Origin: Polynucleobacter sp. MWH-Svant-W18
GTDB taxonomy: Bacteria > Pseudomonadota > Gammaproteobacteria > Burkholderiales > Burkholderiaceae
Direction of reading: 5' to 3'
Assembly: GCF_018687495.1 (NCBI RefSeq)
Contig: NZ_CP061293.1
Location: forward strand, 186,001-250,000
DNA: 64,000 bases
Positions within the stretch are counted from its first letter, which is position 1. Each line of letters opens with the position of its first letter. Position numbers and translations under genes: made by a program. Shown piece by piece: positions 50,604-60,675 of the stretch. Below the pieces are notes generated by a model that saw only the letters and a program-made list of their open reading frames with translations, was not told the origin of the DNA and did no database searches.

Positions 50604-51977
50604 GTGAGAAAGCACACTGAAACCTTGCCGACTAAAAATCGTTGGTTAATTTTGTCTCATGGTTTTAATATGGATGGGCGAGCTGCAAGTCAGACAATCA
50701 CTGATAAGATTCCTTACCTATTGGAAGCTGGAATTAAGCCGGTTGTTTTTAGTGCAATTACCGGAATTCAAGATCAGCGGTTCCCTCATCGTCAATTTTT
50801 AGCATGGGGACCTGCGGCATTTCGATTTGATTTCCGGCATTGGATTGCCAATCAATATGGTCGCGGCCTTTTGTATAAGTTGCTAACGCGCAGCGTCTCA
50901 ATTCTGCTGGCCCCTTTCATTGGCCTAGAAAAGTTTTTTCTGGGCTATTCAAGCCAGTGGTCCTGGGCGATGCCAGCGTTCACGCATGGTCGCCAATTGA
51001 TTCGTGATGGCAAGATTGATGTGGTGTACTCAACAGGAGGTGCATGGTCTGCTCACTTAGCTGGCTTATGGCTAAAAAAAGTAACAGGCGTAAAGTGGAT
51101 TGTAGAAGTTCATGATCCCCTGGTTATCCGTAAGAGTCCAGTTGATGCGGGTTCAGAAAGACCCAAAAATCGTGATGCCCAATTTAGGCAATATTTAGAA
51201 AGGCAAATCATTCGCTATGCTGATTATGTTTGGTGGTTCACTGAAGGCGCAGTCCATTACGCTAAAGCACGTAACCCCAATCTCAATACCCAAGGAAACG
51301 CTCGCGGATTTACGGTGCTTCCAGGTGCAAATCCACCCGGTGGAATCATTACATCCAAGGCACATCAATATAGCGACACGCTCAATCTTTGTCATTTTGG
51401 ATCGCTAGCAAAAGATCGCTCACTTGCAACTATCCTCAATGCGCTTAGTTCACTTTTAAAAAAATATCCTCACGCAGGACGGCATATTCGTGTGCATGCA
51501 TATGGCGCTCCTTTAGATGTACTGACTCTTGATGCCATAAAGCAATACGGTTTTGAAGATGTACTGCTTGCGCATGGTCGACTAGAGAAGGATTCGGTAT
51601 CCGGCAAATCGGGACGAGAGCGGGTGGTTGAAAAAATGCAAGAAGCAGATGTTCTGATTTTGTTGCATGGTAATGATGAATGGTGCGCCGAGTACATCCC
51701 CTCTAAATTCTATGAATACCTCTGGACGGGTCGTCCGATTTGGGGGATTGTTCACCATAACCCTCAACTTGATCAGATGCTCTCCAATAGGGGTGCTTAT
51801 TTGAGCCACGAGGGAGATCTTGAGGGTATCAACATGACGCTAGAGAGAATTTGGTTGGATTGGGAGCAAAAGCATCTTCCAACTCCAACTGGTGAAGCTA
51901 TAGGCGTTAACCAAGCGGTCGCTACAATCTTAGGTATTGTGCAAACCCCAGTAAATTCTTTGAATCACCACTCTTGA
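50604..51977 (+). CDS. GT-B-fold glycosyltransferase (family 4-like)
   Basis: A 457-aa protein starting at GTG. VVYSTGGAWSAHLAGLWLKKVTG and KWIVEVHDPL resemble the acceptor half, and EYIPSKFYEYLWTGRPIWG has the E-x7-E-like donor-site pattern of GT4 enzymes. It adds a sugar to a lipid-linked surface glycan by inference from context; donor and linkage are unknown. First gene of the surface-glycan locus, 20 bp after pyrB, and may be read through from the pyr operon. The next gene starts 8 bp after its stop. Confidence 0.78.
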   Translation: MRKHTETLPTKNRWLILSHGFNMDGRAASQTITDKIPYLLEAGIKPVVFSAITGIQDQRFPHRQFLAWGPAAFRFDFRHWIANQYGRGLLYKLLTRSVSILLAPFIGLEKFFLGYSSQWSWAMPAFTHGRQLIRDGKIDVVYSTGGAWSAHLAGLWLKKVTGVKWIVEVHDPLVIRKSPVDAGSERPKNRDAQFRQYLERQIIRYADYVWWFTEGAVHYAKARNPNLNTQGNARGFTVLPGANPPGGIITSKAHQYSDTLNLCHFGSLAKDRSLATILNALSSLLKKYPHAGRHIRVHAYGAPLDVLTLDAIKQYGFEDVLLAHGRLEKDSVSGKSGRERVVEKMQEADVLILLHGNDEWCAEYIPSKFYEYLWTGRPIWGIVHHNPQLDQMLSNRGAYLSHEGDLEGINMTLERIWLDWEQKHLPTPTGEAIGVNQAVATILGIVQTPVNSLNHHS

Positions 51978-51985
51978 AGATCACC

Positions 51986-52906
51986 ATGTTGAATTTTGTT
52001 CTGTACTGCTGTACTTTTCGTAAAGATCTCAAGCGAACGATTAAGCTTGCAGAGAGTATTCGCAGGCATAACAAGGGCAATATGCCCTTTTACATTTCCG
52101 TCCCTTTAGAAGATGTCGATCTTTTTAAGGAGTATCTAAAAGATTACAAAGTCATCATCTTTGACGAAAAAGATATCTTTAAAGCAAATCCAAAGTTAAG
52201 TATTGAGCAGTTGTATTCCATTCGGGGTGGTCTAAGACAGCAAGTCATTAAGTCTGAATTTTGGAGACTTGGAATTTCTGAAAACTATTTAGTGCTCGAT
52301 TCAGACTGCATCTTTATTCGTGATTTTGACGAGAGTGATTTTATATTTAGTGGCGATATCCCTTACTCTGTCATACATGAAGGGCGTGATGTCCTTCAGG
52401 CGACTGAACGATTTGGTCCAAAAAAGATTAGGCAACATTTCTTGGCAGACCGTGAACCCATTAAGGCTGCCTTGGGTCGAAGGGGCATCACTTATGATTT
52501 TGGCTATGCTCCTTTTTTATGGAGCCGGAAGGTTTGGGAGTCCCTAGATAATAACTACTTGACCCCAAATGGCATGAATTTCCTAGATGCTGTTTTGCTC
52601 TGTGGCTCAGAATTTACCTGGTATGGTGAATCTCTCATCAATTTCCGAGCTATCCCCATTTATCCACGTGAGCAACTGTTTATGCATTATCACTATGAGC
52701 ATCAGCTGTGGGCTGACCAAGTTTTGGGCTACAAGGAGGATATCCTGGCTCATGATTACTTGGGGGTTGTCTATCAGTCTAACTGGGAGAGTTGGGGGGA
52801 TTATGGGCCCTCTAATAAGAGCCTTGCTTCTATGGTGTGGAGGTCAGTCAAACGTGTCCTCAAGAAAATTCAATTTAAGCTCTCTCTGCTTCTAGGTTTT
52901 ATTTAA
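51986..52906 (+). CDS. DUF6492-like putative glycosyltransferase
   Basis: A 306-aa protein from ATG 51986, which has GAAGA at good spacing; a TTG at 51974 overlapping the previous stop is possible. ENYLVLDSDCIFIRDF (near residue 110) is an Asp-x-Asp-like motif of GT-A folds, preceded by KVIIFDEKDIF and RGGLRQQVIKSEFW. The layout resembles the DUF6492 family, whose substrate is unknown. No signal peptide. It sits among the glycan genes and likely modifies the same polymer. Confidence 0.6.
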   Translation: MLNFVLYCCTFRKDLKRTIKLAESIRRHNKGNMPFYISVPLEDVDLFKEYLKDYKVIIFDEKDIFKANPKLSIEQLYSIRGGLRQQVIKSEFWRLGISENYLVLDSDCIFIRDFDESDFIFSGDIPYSVIHEGRDVLQATERFGPKKIRQHFLADREPIKAALGRRGITYDFGYAPFLWSRKVWESLDNNYLTPNGMNFLDAVLLCGSEFTWYGESLINFRAIPIYPREQLFMHYHYEHQLWADQVLGYKEDILAHDYLGVVYQSNWESWGDYGPSNKSLASMVWRSVKRVLKKIQFKLSLLLGFI

Positions 52907-52930
52907 TTGATTCACTCTAAATAGCAAGCA

Positions 52931-53734
52931 ATGCTGAATTTACCTAACGTTACTTTGCTATGTGTAGAAACACGCGATCCACAGTTAGCGCATTGGGCCA
53001 TTGATCAATGCTTGAGTGGCACCCAGTTTGCTAAGATTGTATTAATTACTGATCTTAAAAATCTAAGAAATAGAAGGCCAGATATTGAGTATGTTCAGGC
53101 CCCTCAAATCAGAACTACGAAAGATTACTCCGAACTCTTATTGACGGATTTAGATCAATACGTCGTAGGTACGCACGTTTTAGTGATTCAGTGGGATAGC
53201 TTTGTGATTCATCCAGAGCAATGGACGGATGAGTTTCTTGCTTATGACTATATTGGGGCTGTATGGCCTCACCACCCTCAGAGCCCCGTGGGTAACGGTG
53301 GTTTTTCATTGCGCTCACTAAAGTTGCTACAAGCTATTAAAAAACCGGGATTTATCAAGCGTCATCCAGAAGATTATTGTATCTGCGTAGATAACAGGAC
53401 ATTTCTAGAAAAAGAGTATGGCGTCCAGATTGCGCCTGTAAATCTTGCTGAACAATTTTCAGTTGAACGTTCACCATGGCATAAAGCTTTTGGTTTTCAT
53501 GGATTCTTTAATTTTGGCAGGGTATTAAGTGATCAAGCTTTAAGCACCTTTATCGATGCCCTTCCAGAGAATTACTTAAATGGCCTTGATGCCTATGATT
53601 TAGTGGCGCATCTTCAGCAAGAGGGTAGATTGAGAATCGCAAAAGAGATCGCTAATAAGGTACGCTTTAAATGGAAAATGCGTAAGCACTACATCAAACT
53701 AAAATGGTGGCAAATAGCTAATAACTATCTATGA
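52931..53734 (+). CDS. DUF5672 family putative glycosyltransferase
   Basis: A 267-aa protein with VLVIQWDSFVIHPEQWTDEF, YDYIGAVWPHHP, VGNGGFSLRSLKLL and later EQFSVERS and FGFHGFFNF, the DUF5672 pattern found in many O-antigen and capsule loci. The VGNGGFSLRS motif resembles an acceptor/donor loop of GT-A enzymes. The sugar it handles is unknown. It overlaps the next gene by 4 bp (ATGA), so the two are translationally coupled. Confidence 0.75.
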   Translation: MLNLPNVTLLCVETRDPQLAHWAIDQCLSGTQFAKIVLITDLKNLRNRRPDIEYVQAPQIRTTKDYSELLLTDLDQYVVGTHVLVIQWDSFVIHPEQWTDEFLAYDYIGAVWPHHPQSPVGNGGFSLRSLKLLQAIKKPGFIKRHPEDYCICVDNRTFLEKEYGVQIAPVNLAEQFSVERSPWHKAFGFHGFFNFGRVLSDQALSTFIDALPENYLNGLDAYDLVAHLQQEGRLRIAKEIANKVRFKWKMRKHYIKLKWWQIANNYL

Positions 53735-55095
53735 ATATTACCGAAAAACAATTAGCTAATATTTCAGTAGCTAGCGTATGCGCTCTACTTTGTATATGGG
53801 TTTTGCCGGGAACAATTGTTCTTAGACATGTCTTGCTCTGTATTGGGTGCATCGCCGGTATTTTCTTAATTAGGAAGAATTGGGCGCAATTAATTCAGCC
53901 AAGATTCAATTTAATCCCTCTGGGTGCAATTGCCGCATTGTTTTTTTGGGTTGGAATTCATTATTGCTTTTTCTCTTTAAACTCCGAGCTGGAGCTGAGC
54001 GAAATAAAGGGTTTATGGCTTAGAAGTCTTGCAGGTTGCATTATGGCAATAGGCTTTGCAACTGCCCTTAGTAAGCACACTCATTTGCGTAAATATTTTT
54101 ATGTAAGTATTTTTGCAGTGCCATTTTTCAATCTTGTTAGTTACGTAGTTGCATGTATACAAGTCGGCGGATTTGTTAAGCCAATCGATTTTTTCCAATT
54201 CTATTTCGCCAAAATTGAGACTGCCTATTTTGGGGCAATAGCAACAGCAGTTGCAGTAGCCAATCTTGTCCACTTATTATTTACTAAAAATAGAAATAAA
54301 GATCATCTGCAGATAGCGCTTTATTTTTTAGGAATTGCTCTTGTAGTGCTCTCAGACTTAGTTGCAAATACCAAAAATGGCATAGCTATTAGTCTCAGTC
54401 TTTGCATTTTACTTTCACTAATTATTTTAGTTAAAGCTTGTCTTAGTTATAGGAATTCCAAAAAAGTTGCGTTGACAGTGTTGGCCCTAATGTTACTTTT
54501 AATGGCTCTAGTTTGGCAGGGACATAAATCATTTGCATTTGGAGGCTGGGACACAATTTTCGAAGACGTAAAAGTAGCTATCGATATTGATAAAAATACT
54601 CAGTGGCAGCGAGGTGAGGGAACCGTGGAGCCTCCCTTGAATTCATTAGGTATCCCAGCAGTCATGAATACCTATTCACGCTTCTCATGGGGTGCAGTAG
54701 GGGTTCGATTGATAGGCGAGTATCCATTGGGCTATGGATCTATTAATCAATCCTTCAACCGTCTGCAATCCTATGCAAATATTTATCATGAGCACGGAGG
54801 TCAAGTGCACAGCGGCTGGATAGATTTTGGTTTAGCCTTTGGGATTCCCGGATTGATTCTAATATTTTTGGCTTTGATTTTGATCATTTATTATGGGGTG
54901 AGACAAAGTAACGACCTTTCGCTGATGACCGCAATATACTGTCTGATGCTGGTTCCATTTGGTTTAATTGCTGAGATTTCATATAAGCAATATTTCGAAG
55001 CAACCCTATTTTTTCTAGCATTTTCAGCAACTATCGTTGCCATCTCTCCAAAAGCACACGAAGAATCCAGTCCTAAATATTATTTAGATTTATGA
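53731..55095 (+). CDS. O-antigen ligase/polymerase-type membrane protein
   Basis: A 454-aa polytopic inner-membrane protein with about eleven hydrophobic segments and one large periplasmic loop (about 265-360). In that loop RLIGEYPLGYGSINQSFNRL precedes YHEHGGQVHSGWIDFGLAFGIPG, the Wzy_C/WaaL pattern with a conserved Arg and His. It joins O-antigen units to lipid A-core, or polymerises them; sequence alone cannot decide. Base composition is visibly more A+T rich than the housekeeping genes. Overlaps its neighbours by 4 bp on both sides. Confidence 0.8.
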   Translation: MNITEKQLANISVASVCALLCIWVLPGTIVLRHVLLCIGCIAGIFLIRKNWAQLIQPRFNLIPLGAIAALFFWVGIHYCFFSLNSELELSEIKGLWLRSLAGCIMAIGFATALSKHTHLRKYFYVSIFAVPFFNLVSYVVACIQVGGFVKPIDFFQFYFAKIETAYFGAIATAVAVANLVHLLFTKNRNKDHLQIALYFLGIALVVLSDLVANTKNGIAISLSLCILLSLIILVKACLSYRNSKKVALTVLALMLLLMALVWQGHKSFAFGGWDTIFEDVKVAIDIDKNTQWQRGEGTVEPPLNSLGIPAVMNTYSRFSWGAVGVRLIGEYPLGYGSINQSFNRLQSYANIYHEHGGQVHSGWIDFGLAFGIPGLILIFLALILIIYYGVRQSNDLSLMTAIYCLMLVPFGLIAEISYKQYFEATLFFLAFSATIVAISPKAHEESSPKYYLDL

Positions 55096-55997
55096 AATTA
55101 GATCAAAGCCTACCCAAAAAGTTAGCAATAGCTGTTTGTTGCCATTTCAATGAATCTAGACTTATTTATTTAGATAGGGTCACTAAGGAATTTGCTAGTC
55201 TGGGGTCTGAGGTATTGGTAACCATTGTCACTAATACCTCAGATGCGAAAGAGTTGGGGAAACTCAACTCTGTTATTTCTGGCAAAGGGTTTGAATATCA
55301 AATATTTACCCCTGATACTTTAGGTCACCCATTACTGTTGACCTGGGCACACTTTGCGGTCTTCAAGGAACTGCTCAAGGATGAGTCATTTACCCACTTT
55401 ATGTATTTGGAGGATGACACTCTGATCACCAAAGAAAATATCCTTTACTGGCTAGAGAGTAGAGAGTTATTGCGACCCTATTCCTTAATCCCATCCTTCC
55501 TGCGTGTGGAAAAAAAGGCAAATGACCATCAATGGTACAGCTCCGATTGCCCAAAACCTTTTTTCATTTATGCTTTACCAAGGATCAAGGTGCAAGAGAA
55601 TTTAGGATTTATTAATTTCCCAGAGCTATATCAAGGAATGTACTTACTAGATCGTATGCTTATGCAGGAGCATTTTCAGGGCCCCTCTTATAATCCTAAT
55701 TTTGGTGTTTGGGGAATCCAGGAGAAAGCTGCACAGGGGGTGACATTTTTAAATGTCCCTAAAGGATATACCACTAGAAATCTCATTCCTTACGCATTGA
55801 ACGACTTAAAAATTGATACACGCTGTCTTATCCATCACTTGCCAAATAACTATGCTCAACCAATGCCGGGTAGTAAGGCTGTATTAACAATGGAAGTAAA
55901 TAAGCTATTGACAAGCTGGCCGACTAAAGAGTTTCTAGCATTAAAGTCGCTAAAAAAATATATCCGATCCCGTTTTAGAGTAAATTCGATTTCCTGA
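55092..55997 (+). CDS. Putative GT-A-type glycosyltransferase, unassigned family
   Basis: A 301-aa protein I do not assign to a named family. It opens with a Rossmann-like strand (LAIAVCCHFNESRLIYLDRV) and has FMYLEDDTLI (about 99-108), an acidic motif of GT-A folds, then SLIPSFLRVEKK. WGIQEKAAQGVTF lies in the second half. No membrane helix. It is coupled to the ligase gene (4-bp overlap) and followed 4 bp later by a GT2 gene, so it is probably a polymer-specific transferase. Confidence 0.6.
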   Translation: MKLDQSLPKKLAIAVCCHFNESRLIYLDRVTKEFASLGSEVLVTIVTNTSDAKELGKLNSVISGKGFEYQIFTPDTLGHPLLLTWAHFAVFKELLKDESFTHFMYLEDDTLITKENILYWLESRELLRPYSLIPSFLRVEKKANDHQWYSSDCPKPFFIYALPRIKVQENLGFINFPELYQGMYLLDRMLMQEHFQGPSYNPNFGVWGIQEKAAQGVTFLNVPKGYTTRNLIPYALNDLKIDTRCLIHHLPNNYAQPMPGSKAVLTMEVNKLLTSWPTKEFLALKSLKKYIRSRFRVNSIS

Positions 55998-56001
55998 GTA
56001 T

Positions 56002-56904
56002 ATGTTTAGAAATATTTGCTTCATCAACAACTATAACAACGAGTTATATATTCGCGAGTGTTTGGATTCTGTTTATTCTCAATCGCATCCATTTGATGAG
56101 GTGCTGGTGGTTGATGATGGATCTACAGACTATTCCTTAAAAATCATTGAGGAATTTTCCTCCAGACGCCCTAATTTGAAATTAGTTCAAAAAGAAAATG
56201 AGGGCCAATTTTCAACATTTAATGCAGTGTTGCCTCTTCTTGCGGATAATTCGCAAATATTTCTACTTGATGGGGATGATGTTTATCCTTTTGATTACTT
56301 GGAGAAAACAATATCGTTGATTGGTTCTAGCTCATGGGATTTTGCATTTTGTGAGCAGCAAAAATTTAACAGTAAAGTATCTACCCTTTTATCTTCGGTT
56401 AGAAGTAATGAGTCTGCGGGTTTCTTATCTTCGACTTCTGCGCTGGTTAGATCCAGAGGGTGCTGGATTGGAAATCCAACTTCATGTATTTCATTATCGT
56501 CAGACCTCTACAAGAAGATTTTCCCTTATCCATATTTTCAGGATAAAAGTTTTTGGGCTGATAATTTAATTATCTATGCATCATCTATCTTGGGTGCAAA
56601 AAAAATTCATTTGCCCTCTTTGGGTATTGGCTACAGAATCCATGCATTAAATGATAGTAAAAAAAAGTATTCTTCTGCAGATATAGCCACAAGAGAATTT
56701 GCAATTGAAAGGGCTTTCAGTTGGTATTGTCAGAAATATTCCATACCTCGGTATCCTGGTATCTTTGAGTTTTTTAAGGAGTATGCGCGGCTAGATGCCC
56801 ATTGGAAAAAACGATTAGATTTGCCCAGTATGTACCGAATGCTAAATCGTTTGATACGAAATTCAACTACCCAATTTTTTGCAAATAAATCTATACGCAA
56901 TTAG
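56002..56904 (+). CDS. Family 2 glycosyltransferase
   Basis: A 300-aa GT2 enzyme. ICFINNYNNELYIRECLDSVYSQ and EVLVVDDGSTDYSLKII (about 29-45) form the nucleotide-sugar site, and IFLLDGDDVYPFDYL (about 87-101) carries the Asp-x-Asp metal motif. C-terminal part is basic. The donor sugar is unknown. Its last 14 bp overlap the convergent GT17-like gene on the opposite strand. Confidence 0.88.
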   Translation: MFRNICFINNYNNELYIRECLDSVYSQSHPFDEVLVVDDGSTDYSLKIIEEFSSRRPNLKLVQKENEGQFSTFNAVLPLLADNSQIFLLDGDDVYPFDYLEKTISLIGSSSWDFAFCEQQKFNSKVSTLLSSVRSNESAGFLSSTSALVRSRGCWIGNPTSCISLSSDLYKKIFPYPYFQDKSFWADNLIIYASSILGAKKIHLPSLGIGYRIHALNDSKKKYSSADIATREFAIERAFSWYCQKYSIPRYPGIFEFFKEYARLDAHWKKRLDLPSMYRMLNRLIRNSTTQFFANKSIRN

Positions 56905-57748
56905 GTAGGTATTTTTTTAGTGGCTTAAGAACGGATTCTGGCAATTGATTCTGTTCTTTATTGCTTAACTTCGTTTTCCGGTCATATAAATCTGTGCCAG
57001 AGAGAATCTTTTGCTGAATTTCCTCTTTGGATAAATTTTTGTATTGACTTAGGTTTTCGACATCACTGATTGCCATAATTTTGGCCATAATTTTGCCCTC
57101 ATCCATAAAGTATGAGAAGTGCCAGCCAGCATTTGTGATGTGCTTCAGATCATCTTTATGACTTCTTAGTTTATGCGGTAACAGTTGTTGAAGTGTCCCC
57201 AGGTTTGCAAAAATAGAGCCATAAAACTGATCTTCTGGGGCAGCATTTTTAATGTTGTAGTAGAAAAAAAGTTGCTCACAACTAAAGCAAAGCTTATTTT
57301 TTAAAGCACCAGGATTGCTCAGAGCGCCAACAGCTTCAGTAATCGCTTTCTCATTTGGAAATTCATCCAGGTCGCTAAAGATCACAATATCCGTTGGTTC
57401 AAAACGATTGAGTGGTCTTAGGGTTGAATTGCGTTGCGCATCTTGAATCTTCCATAACAAACGATTTTTACGGTTTCTATAGCGTAATCGCTTAATTAAC
57501 CATTCGAAGGAATTAAGATTGATGTGCTCGCGATGGTAAATAATCTTTTCTGCAAAAGGAAGGGTTGCAATGAATTCATCGCTCAGTAAGAACCTCTTTT
57601 CCTTGCCAGAAAAGTCAATATTTGCTTCACAGATGATGAAGTAATCAACTGTATTTCCGAGGTATTCGAGACGAGCCTTTAAAAGATCTAACTCGTTGTA
57701 GAAGAGAAATGCATCTAGAAGCAAAGGTATTTTTGAGGCTGGATTCAC
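56891..57748 (-). CDS. GT17-like glycosyltransferase (MGAT3 domain)
   Basis: A 285-aa protein with LLLDAFLFYNELDLLKARLEY, VDYFIICEANIDFSGKEK, DIVIFSDLDEFPNEKAI (Asp-x-Asp-type motif near 126-142) and GWHFSYFMDEGKIMAK. This is the pattern of GT17, the beta-1,4-N-acetylglucosaminyltransferase family; bacterial members sit in polysaccharide loci with unknown acceptors. It is transcribed against its neighbours, overlapping the GT2 gene's end by 14 bp and the upstream minus-strand gene by 4 bp. Confidence 0.78.
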   Translation of the reverse strand: MNPASKIPLLLDAFLFYNELDLLKARLEYLGNTVDYFIICEANIDFSGKEKRFLLSDEFIATLPFAEKIIYHREHINLNSFEWLIKRLRYRNRKNRLLWKIQDAQRNSTLRPLNRFEPTDIVIFSDLDEFPNEKAITEAVGALSNPGALKNKLCFSCEQLFFYYNIKNAAPEDQFYGSIFANLGTLQQLLPHKLRSHKDDLKHITNAGWHFSYFMDEGKIMAKIMAISDVENLSQYKNLSKEEIQQKILSGTDLYDRKTKLSNKEQNQLPESVLKPLKKYLPNCV

Positions 57749-58527
57749 TGCTTAGAAAACTCCGAAAGAAAGCGCATTGGATCCGTAGGATTTAGATAAC
57801 CCTGCTCTAGGTGCAAGGAAAGCCCTGGAATGCAGACCCCTAAGTACCGCTTTGGTTTAGACCAAAACTGTAGACGACGCGGAATTTGCCTAATAAATCG
57901 TGACTTGGGGAGTAATGGTTGCTTGGTAATGACGCAGAAGTTATCAAAGTCAAAATCTTTCTTAGCAGTTTTTGTGATTGACCAAATATCAGCATCGGCT
58001 TTTAGAGTTTTTCCGGTAACCGCAAAAGTCATGGTGGTGGAATTAGAGGTTCTCCAGATTTGGGTTGCCCCCTTCACGATTTCTGTAGATTCAGAATATC
58101 GATTCGCCTTGGCGTAGGGATTCATGGGCATTCCAGCAACCTTGTATTTATCAGAGTGATCGTAGAGCGTGACGTAATCAAAATACTGCAAGCCTTCTTC
58201 AATCGCCATTGATGCTTCAGGTAGATGGAGGTAATCATCTTCTGCAAAATAAAAAATATCTTCATCTTTAGCGAATTCCAAAGCAAGCTCATAGAGTTTC
58301 CAGAAAGAACCTGGGTTGCCTAGTTGGGTTTCGATAAGCTGATCAAATCGATAGTCTGACCTTAATCGAGATAGTAGGGCTTCATCACAGTTATCTGCAA
58401 CGCAGATAAACTCCCAGTCTTTAAAAATCTTGGTCAGATTATTTAGGGAGTCAAATTTATTAATTCCTTCAACCTTGACTTTTGGATATCCCTTGCTGCT
58501 GATACGAAAAAGAACTATTTTGCGCAT
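57745..58527 (-). CDS. Putative glycosyltransferase, unassigned GT-A-like
   Basis: A 260-aa protein. WEFICVADNCDEALL and DIFYFAEDDYLHLPEASMAI (about 90-109, with Glu-Asp-Asp) suggest a GT-A nucleotide-sugar fold; the middle QIWRTSNSTTMTFAVTG and C-terminal GVCIPGLSLHLEQGYL are not recognised. It is the first gene of a two-gene minus-strand unit with the GT17-like gene (4-bp overlap). Its start diverges from rfbB, leaving a 105-bp A/T-rich gap for two promoters. Confidence 0.6.
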   Translation of the reverse strand: MRKIVLFRISSKGYPKVKVEGINKFDSLNNLTKIFKDWEFICVADNCDEALLSRLRSDYRFDQLIETQLGNPGSFWKLYELALEFAKDEDIFYFAEDDYLHLPEASMAIEEGLQYFDYVTLYDHSDKYKVAGMPMNPYAKANRYSESTEIVKGATQIWRTSNSTTMTFAVTGKTLKADADIWSITKTAKKDFDFDNFCVITKQPLLPKSRFIRQIPRRLQFWSKPKRYLGVCIPGLSLHLEQGYLNPTDPMRFLSEFSKQ

Positions 58528-58632
58528 AGGATCGAGCTAATTTGTTTTAAAATCATAGGTTTATAGATAAATAAGGGATTTCATGGCTATAAGCGATGAT
58601 AATCTAGGGCAGATCAAATAATAAGGTTTTTA

Positions 58633-59691
58633 ATGATTTTAGTAACTGGCGGCGCAGGGTTTATTGGGGGCAACTTTGTTTTGGATTGGCTAGCAAATCC
58701 AGCCTCTGAAGGTATTGTTAATCTTGACAAGTTAACCTATGCAGGTAACTTAGCTACTTTAGACCATTTGAAATCAGATGCTCGCCATATATTTATCCAT
58801 GGCGATATTGCCGATAAAGAACTGGTTACTAAATTGCTCCTCAAATATCGGCCAAGGGCTATAGTGAACTTTGCAGCTGAAAGTCACGTAGATCGCTCGA
58901 TTCATGGCCCCGCTGAATTTGTGCAAACCAATATTGTTGGTACATTCAATTTATTGGAATGCGCTCGTGAATATTGGAAAACTCTTGAGGGCAAAGAAAA
59001 AGAGGGCTTTCGTTTTCATCATGTATCGACTGATGAAGTGTACGGATCACTCTCAGTAACAGATCCTGCTTTTACGGAAAAAAATTCTTATGAGCCAAAT
59101 AGCCCTTACTCTGCATCAAAGGCGGCCTCTGATCATTTGGTGCGGGCATGGTTTCATACCTACGGATTCCCAGCGGTAACAACCAATTGCTCAAATAACT
59201 ATGGGCCCTATCACTTCCCAGAGAAATTGATTCCTCTTGTTATCTTAAATGCCCTCAATAGCAAGCCTTTGCCAATCTATGGCGATGGTCAGCAGGTGCG
59301 GGATTGGCTGTATGTTGGTGATCATTGTGCTGCTATTAGAGAGGTGTTAGCAAATGGCAAATTGGGTGAGACCTACAATATTGGCGGCTGGAATGAAAAA
59401 GCCAATATTGACGTAGTAAAAACGATTTGCCATATTCTGGACGAGCTCAAACCCCGTGCTGATGGGAAGAGTTATGCCGAGCAAATTAGTTTTGTCAAAG
59501 ATCGTCCTGGGCATGATCGCCGCTACGCAATTGATGCAAGCAAAGTTGAACGTGAGCTGGGTTGGCGGCCTGCTGAAACCTTTGATACCGGTATTCGTAA
59601 AACGGTGCAATGGTATTTAGATAATCCCAGTTGGGTTGAGGGCGTAGTCAGCGGCTCTTATCGCGATTGGCTCAATCAGCAGTACAACTAA
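58633..59691 (+). CDS. rfbB: dTDP-glucose 4,6-dehydratase
   Basis: Second step of dTDP-L-rhamnose synthesis. The 352-aa extended SDR has [12 protein letters not shown] (5-16) for [14 protein letters not shown], the Asp-Glu catalytic pair in [11 protein letters not shown], and [12 protein letters not shown] with the catalytic Tyr and Lys. It begins the operon rfbB-rfbD-rfbA-rfbC. The upstream 105-bp gap contains GATAAT at 58598-58603 but no convincing -35. Confidence 0.97.
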   Translation: MILVTGGAGFIGGNFVLDWLANPASEGIVNLDKLTYAGNLATLDHLKSDARHIFIHGDIADKELVTKLLLKYRPRAIVNFAAESHVDRSIHGPAEFVQTNIVGTFNLLECAREYWKTLEGKEKEGFRFHHVSTDEVYGSLSVTDPAFTEKNSYEPNSPYSASKAASDHLVRAWFHTYGFPAVTTNCSNNYGPYHFPEKLIPLVILNALNSKPLPIYGDGQQVRDWLYVGDHCAAIREVLANGKLGETYNIGGWNEKANIDVVKTICHILDELKPRADGKSYAEQISFVKDRPGHDRRYAIDASKVERELGWRPAETFDTGIRKTVQWYLDNPSWVEGVVSGSYRDWLNQQYN

Positions 59692-59698
59692 TTGATTC

Positions 59699-60664
59699 AT
59701 GAAGAACGGGCAAATGAATATTCTCGTTTTCGGTAAGGATGGTCAGTTAGGCAGGGCCTTTCAAAAACAATTAAGTGCAAATCAGTACTCTCAAGCTCAT
59801 ATTCAGTATGTAGGGCGCCAAGAATGCAATCTTACTGACCCAATTGTCATTGCTAATTTATTAAATCACGTCAACCCGAATCTCATTATTAATGCTGCTG
59901 CTTACACCGCAGTCGATAAGGCTGAAGAGGAGTGTGAGATAGCGTTTGCCATTAATGCCAAAGCGCCTGAGCTCATGGCTCGTTATGCAGTAGAGCACAA
60001 TGCCACTTTTTTACATTACTCAACAGACTATGTTTTTGACGGCACTAAGGAAGGCTTATATACCGAAGAGGATGCTCGTAATCCTTTAGGTATTTATGGC
60101 AAGAGTAAAGCAGCGGGTGAAGAGGCAATTGAAACGGTTTTTGCGAGATCGACACAAGGCCAGTACGCGATCTTCCGCACGAGTTGGGTCTATGGCGATG
60201 GCGGCAATTTCATCAAAACCATTTTGCGTCTTGCAAAAGAGCGTGAAGCACTGAATGTCATTGTAGATCAATACGGAGTACCAACAAATGCTGAGTGGTT
60301 GGCAAAACTGAGTCTTTATTTCGTTTTAGATCAAGGCCTCCGTCTCAGAAAATTTCCATCGGGTATTTATCATGCGGTTCCTGCTGGTGAAACCACTTGG
60401 CATGGTTTGGCACAACTGGCAGTTCAAATTGCAGCTGATGCTGGCGTTGCGCTTAAGGTGGATGCTGATGCAATTAAGCCTATCCCAGCAGTGGAATACC
60501 CCCTACCAGCCCCTCGGCCTCAAAATTCTCGTATGAATAACGCTAAATTAGCTAAAGCCATAGAGCAGATTGGGGATATGTCAAAATTACAACACTGCAG
60601 GCGTCTTTGGGATGACGAGGTGAAGACATATGTTGCCCAGCTTGCCCAAGATAAACTCATTTAA
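59699..60664 (+). CDS. rfbD: dTDP-4-dehydrorhamnose reductase
   Basis: Last step of dTDP-L-rhamnose synthesis. The 321-aa protein has [41 protein letters not shown] and the Tyr-x3-Lys in [11 protein letters not shown]. Family members usually begin at the Met five codons later (59714); neither start has a strong ribosome site. C-terminal substrate domain ends in the R-x-x-NSR pattern. rfbA follows after 11 bp. Confidence 0.95.
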   Translation: MKNGQMNILVFGKDGQLGRAFQKQLSANQYSQAHIQYVGRQECNLTDPIVIANLLNHVNPNLIINAAAYTAVDKAEEECEIAFAINAKAPELMARYAVEHNATFLHYSTDYVFDGTKEGLYTEEDARNPLGIYGKSKAAGEEAIETVFARSTQGQYAIFRTSWVYGDGGNFIKTILRLAKEREALNVIVDQYGVPTNAEWLAKLSLYFVLDQGLRLRKFPSGIYHAVPAGETTWHGLAQLAVQIAADAGVALKVDADAIKPIPAVEYPLPAPRPQNSRMNNAKLAKAIEQIGDMSKLQHCRRLWDDEVKTYVAQLAQDKLI

Positions 60665-60675
60665 AGGCTAAAAGT

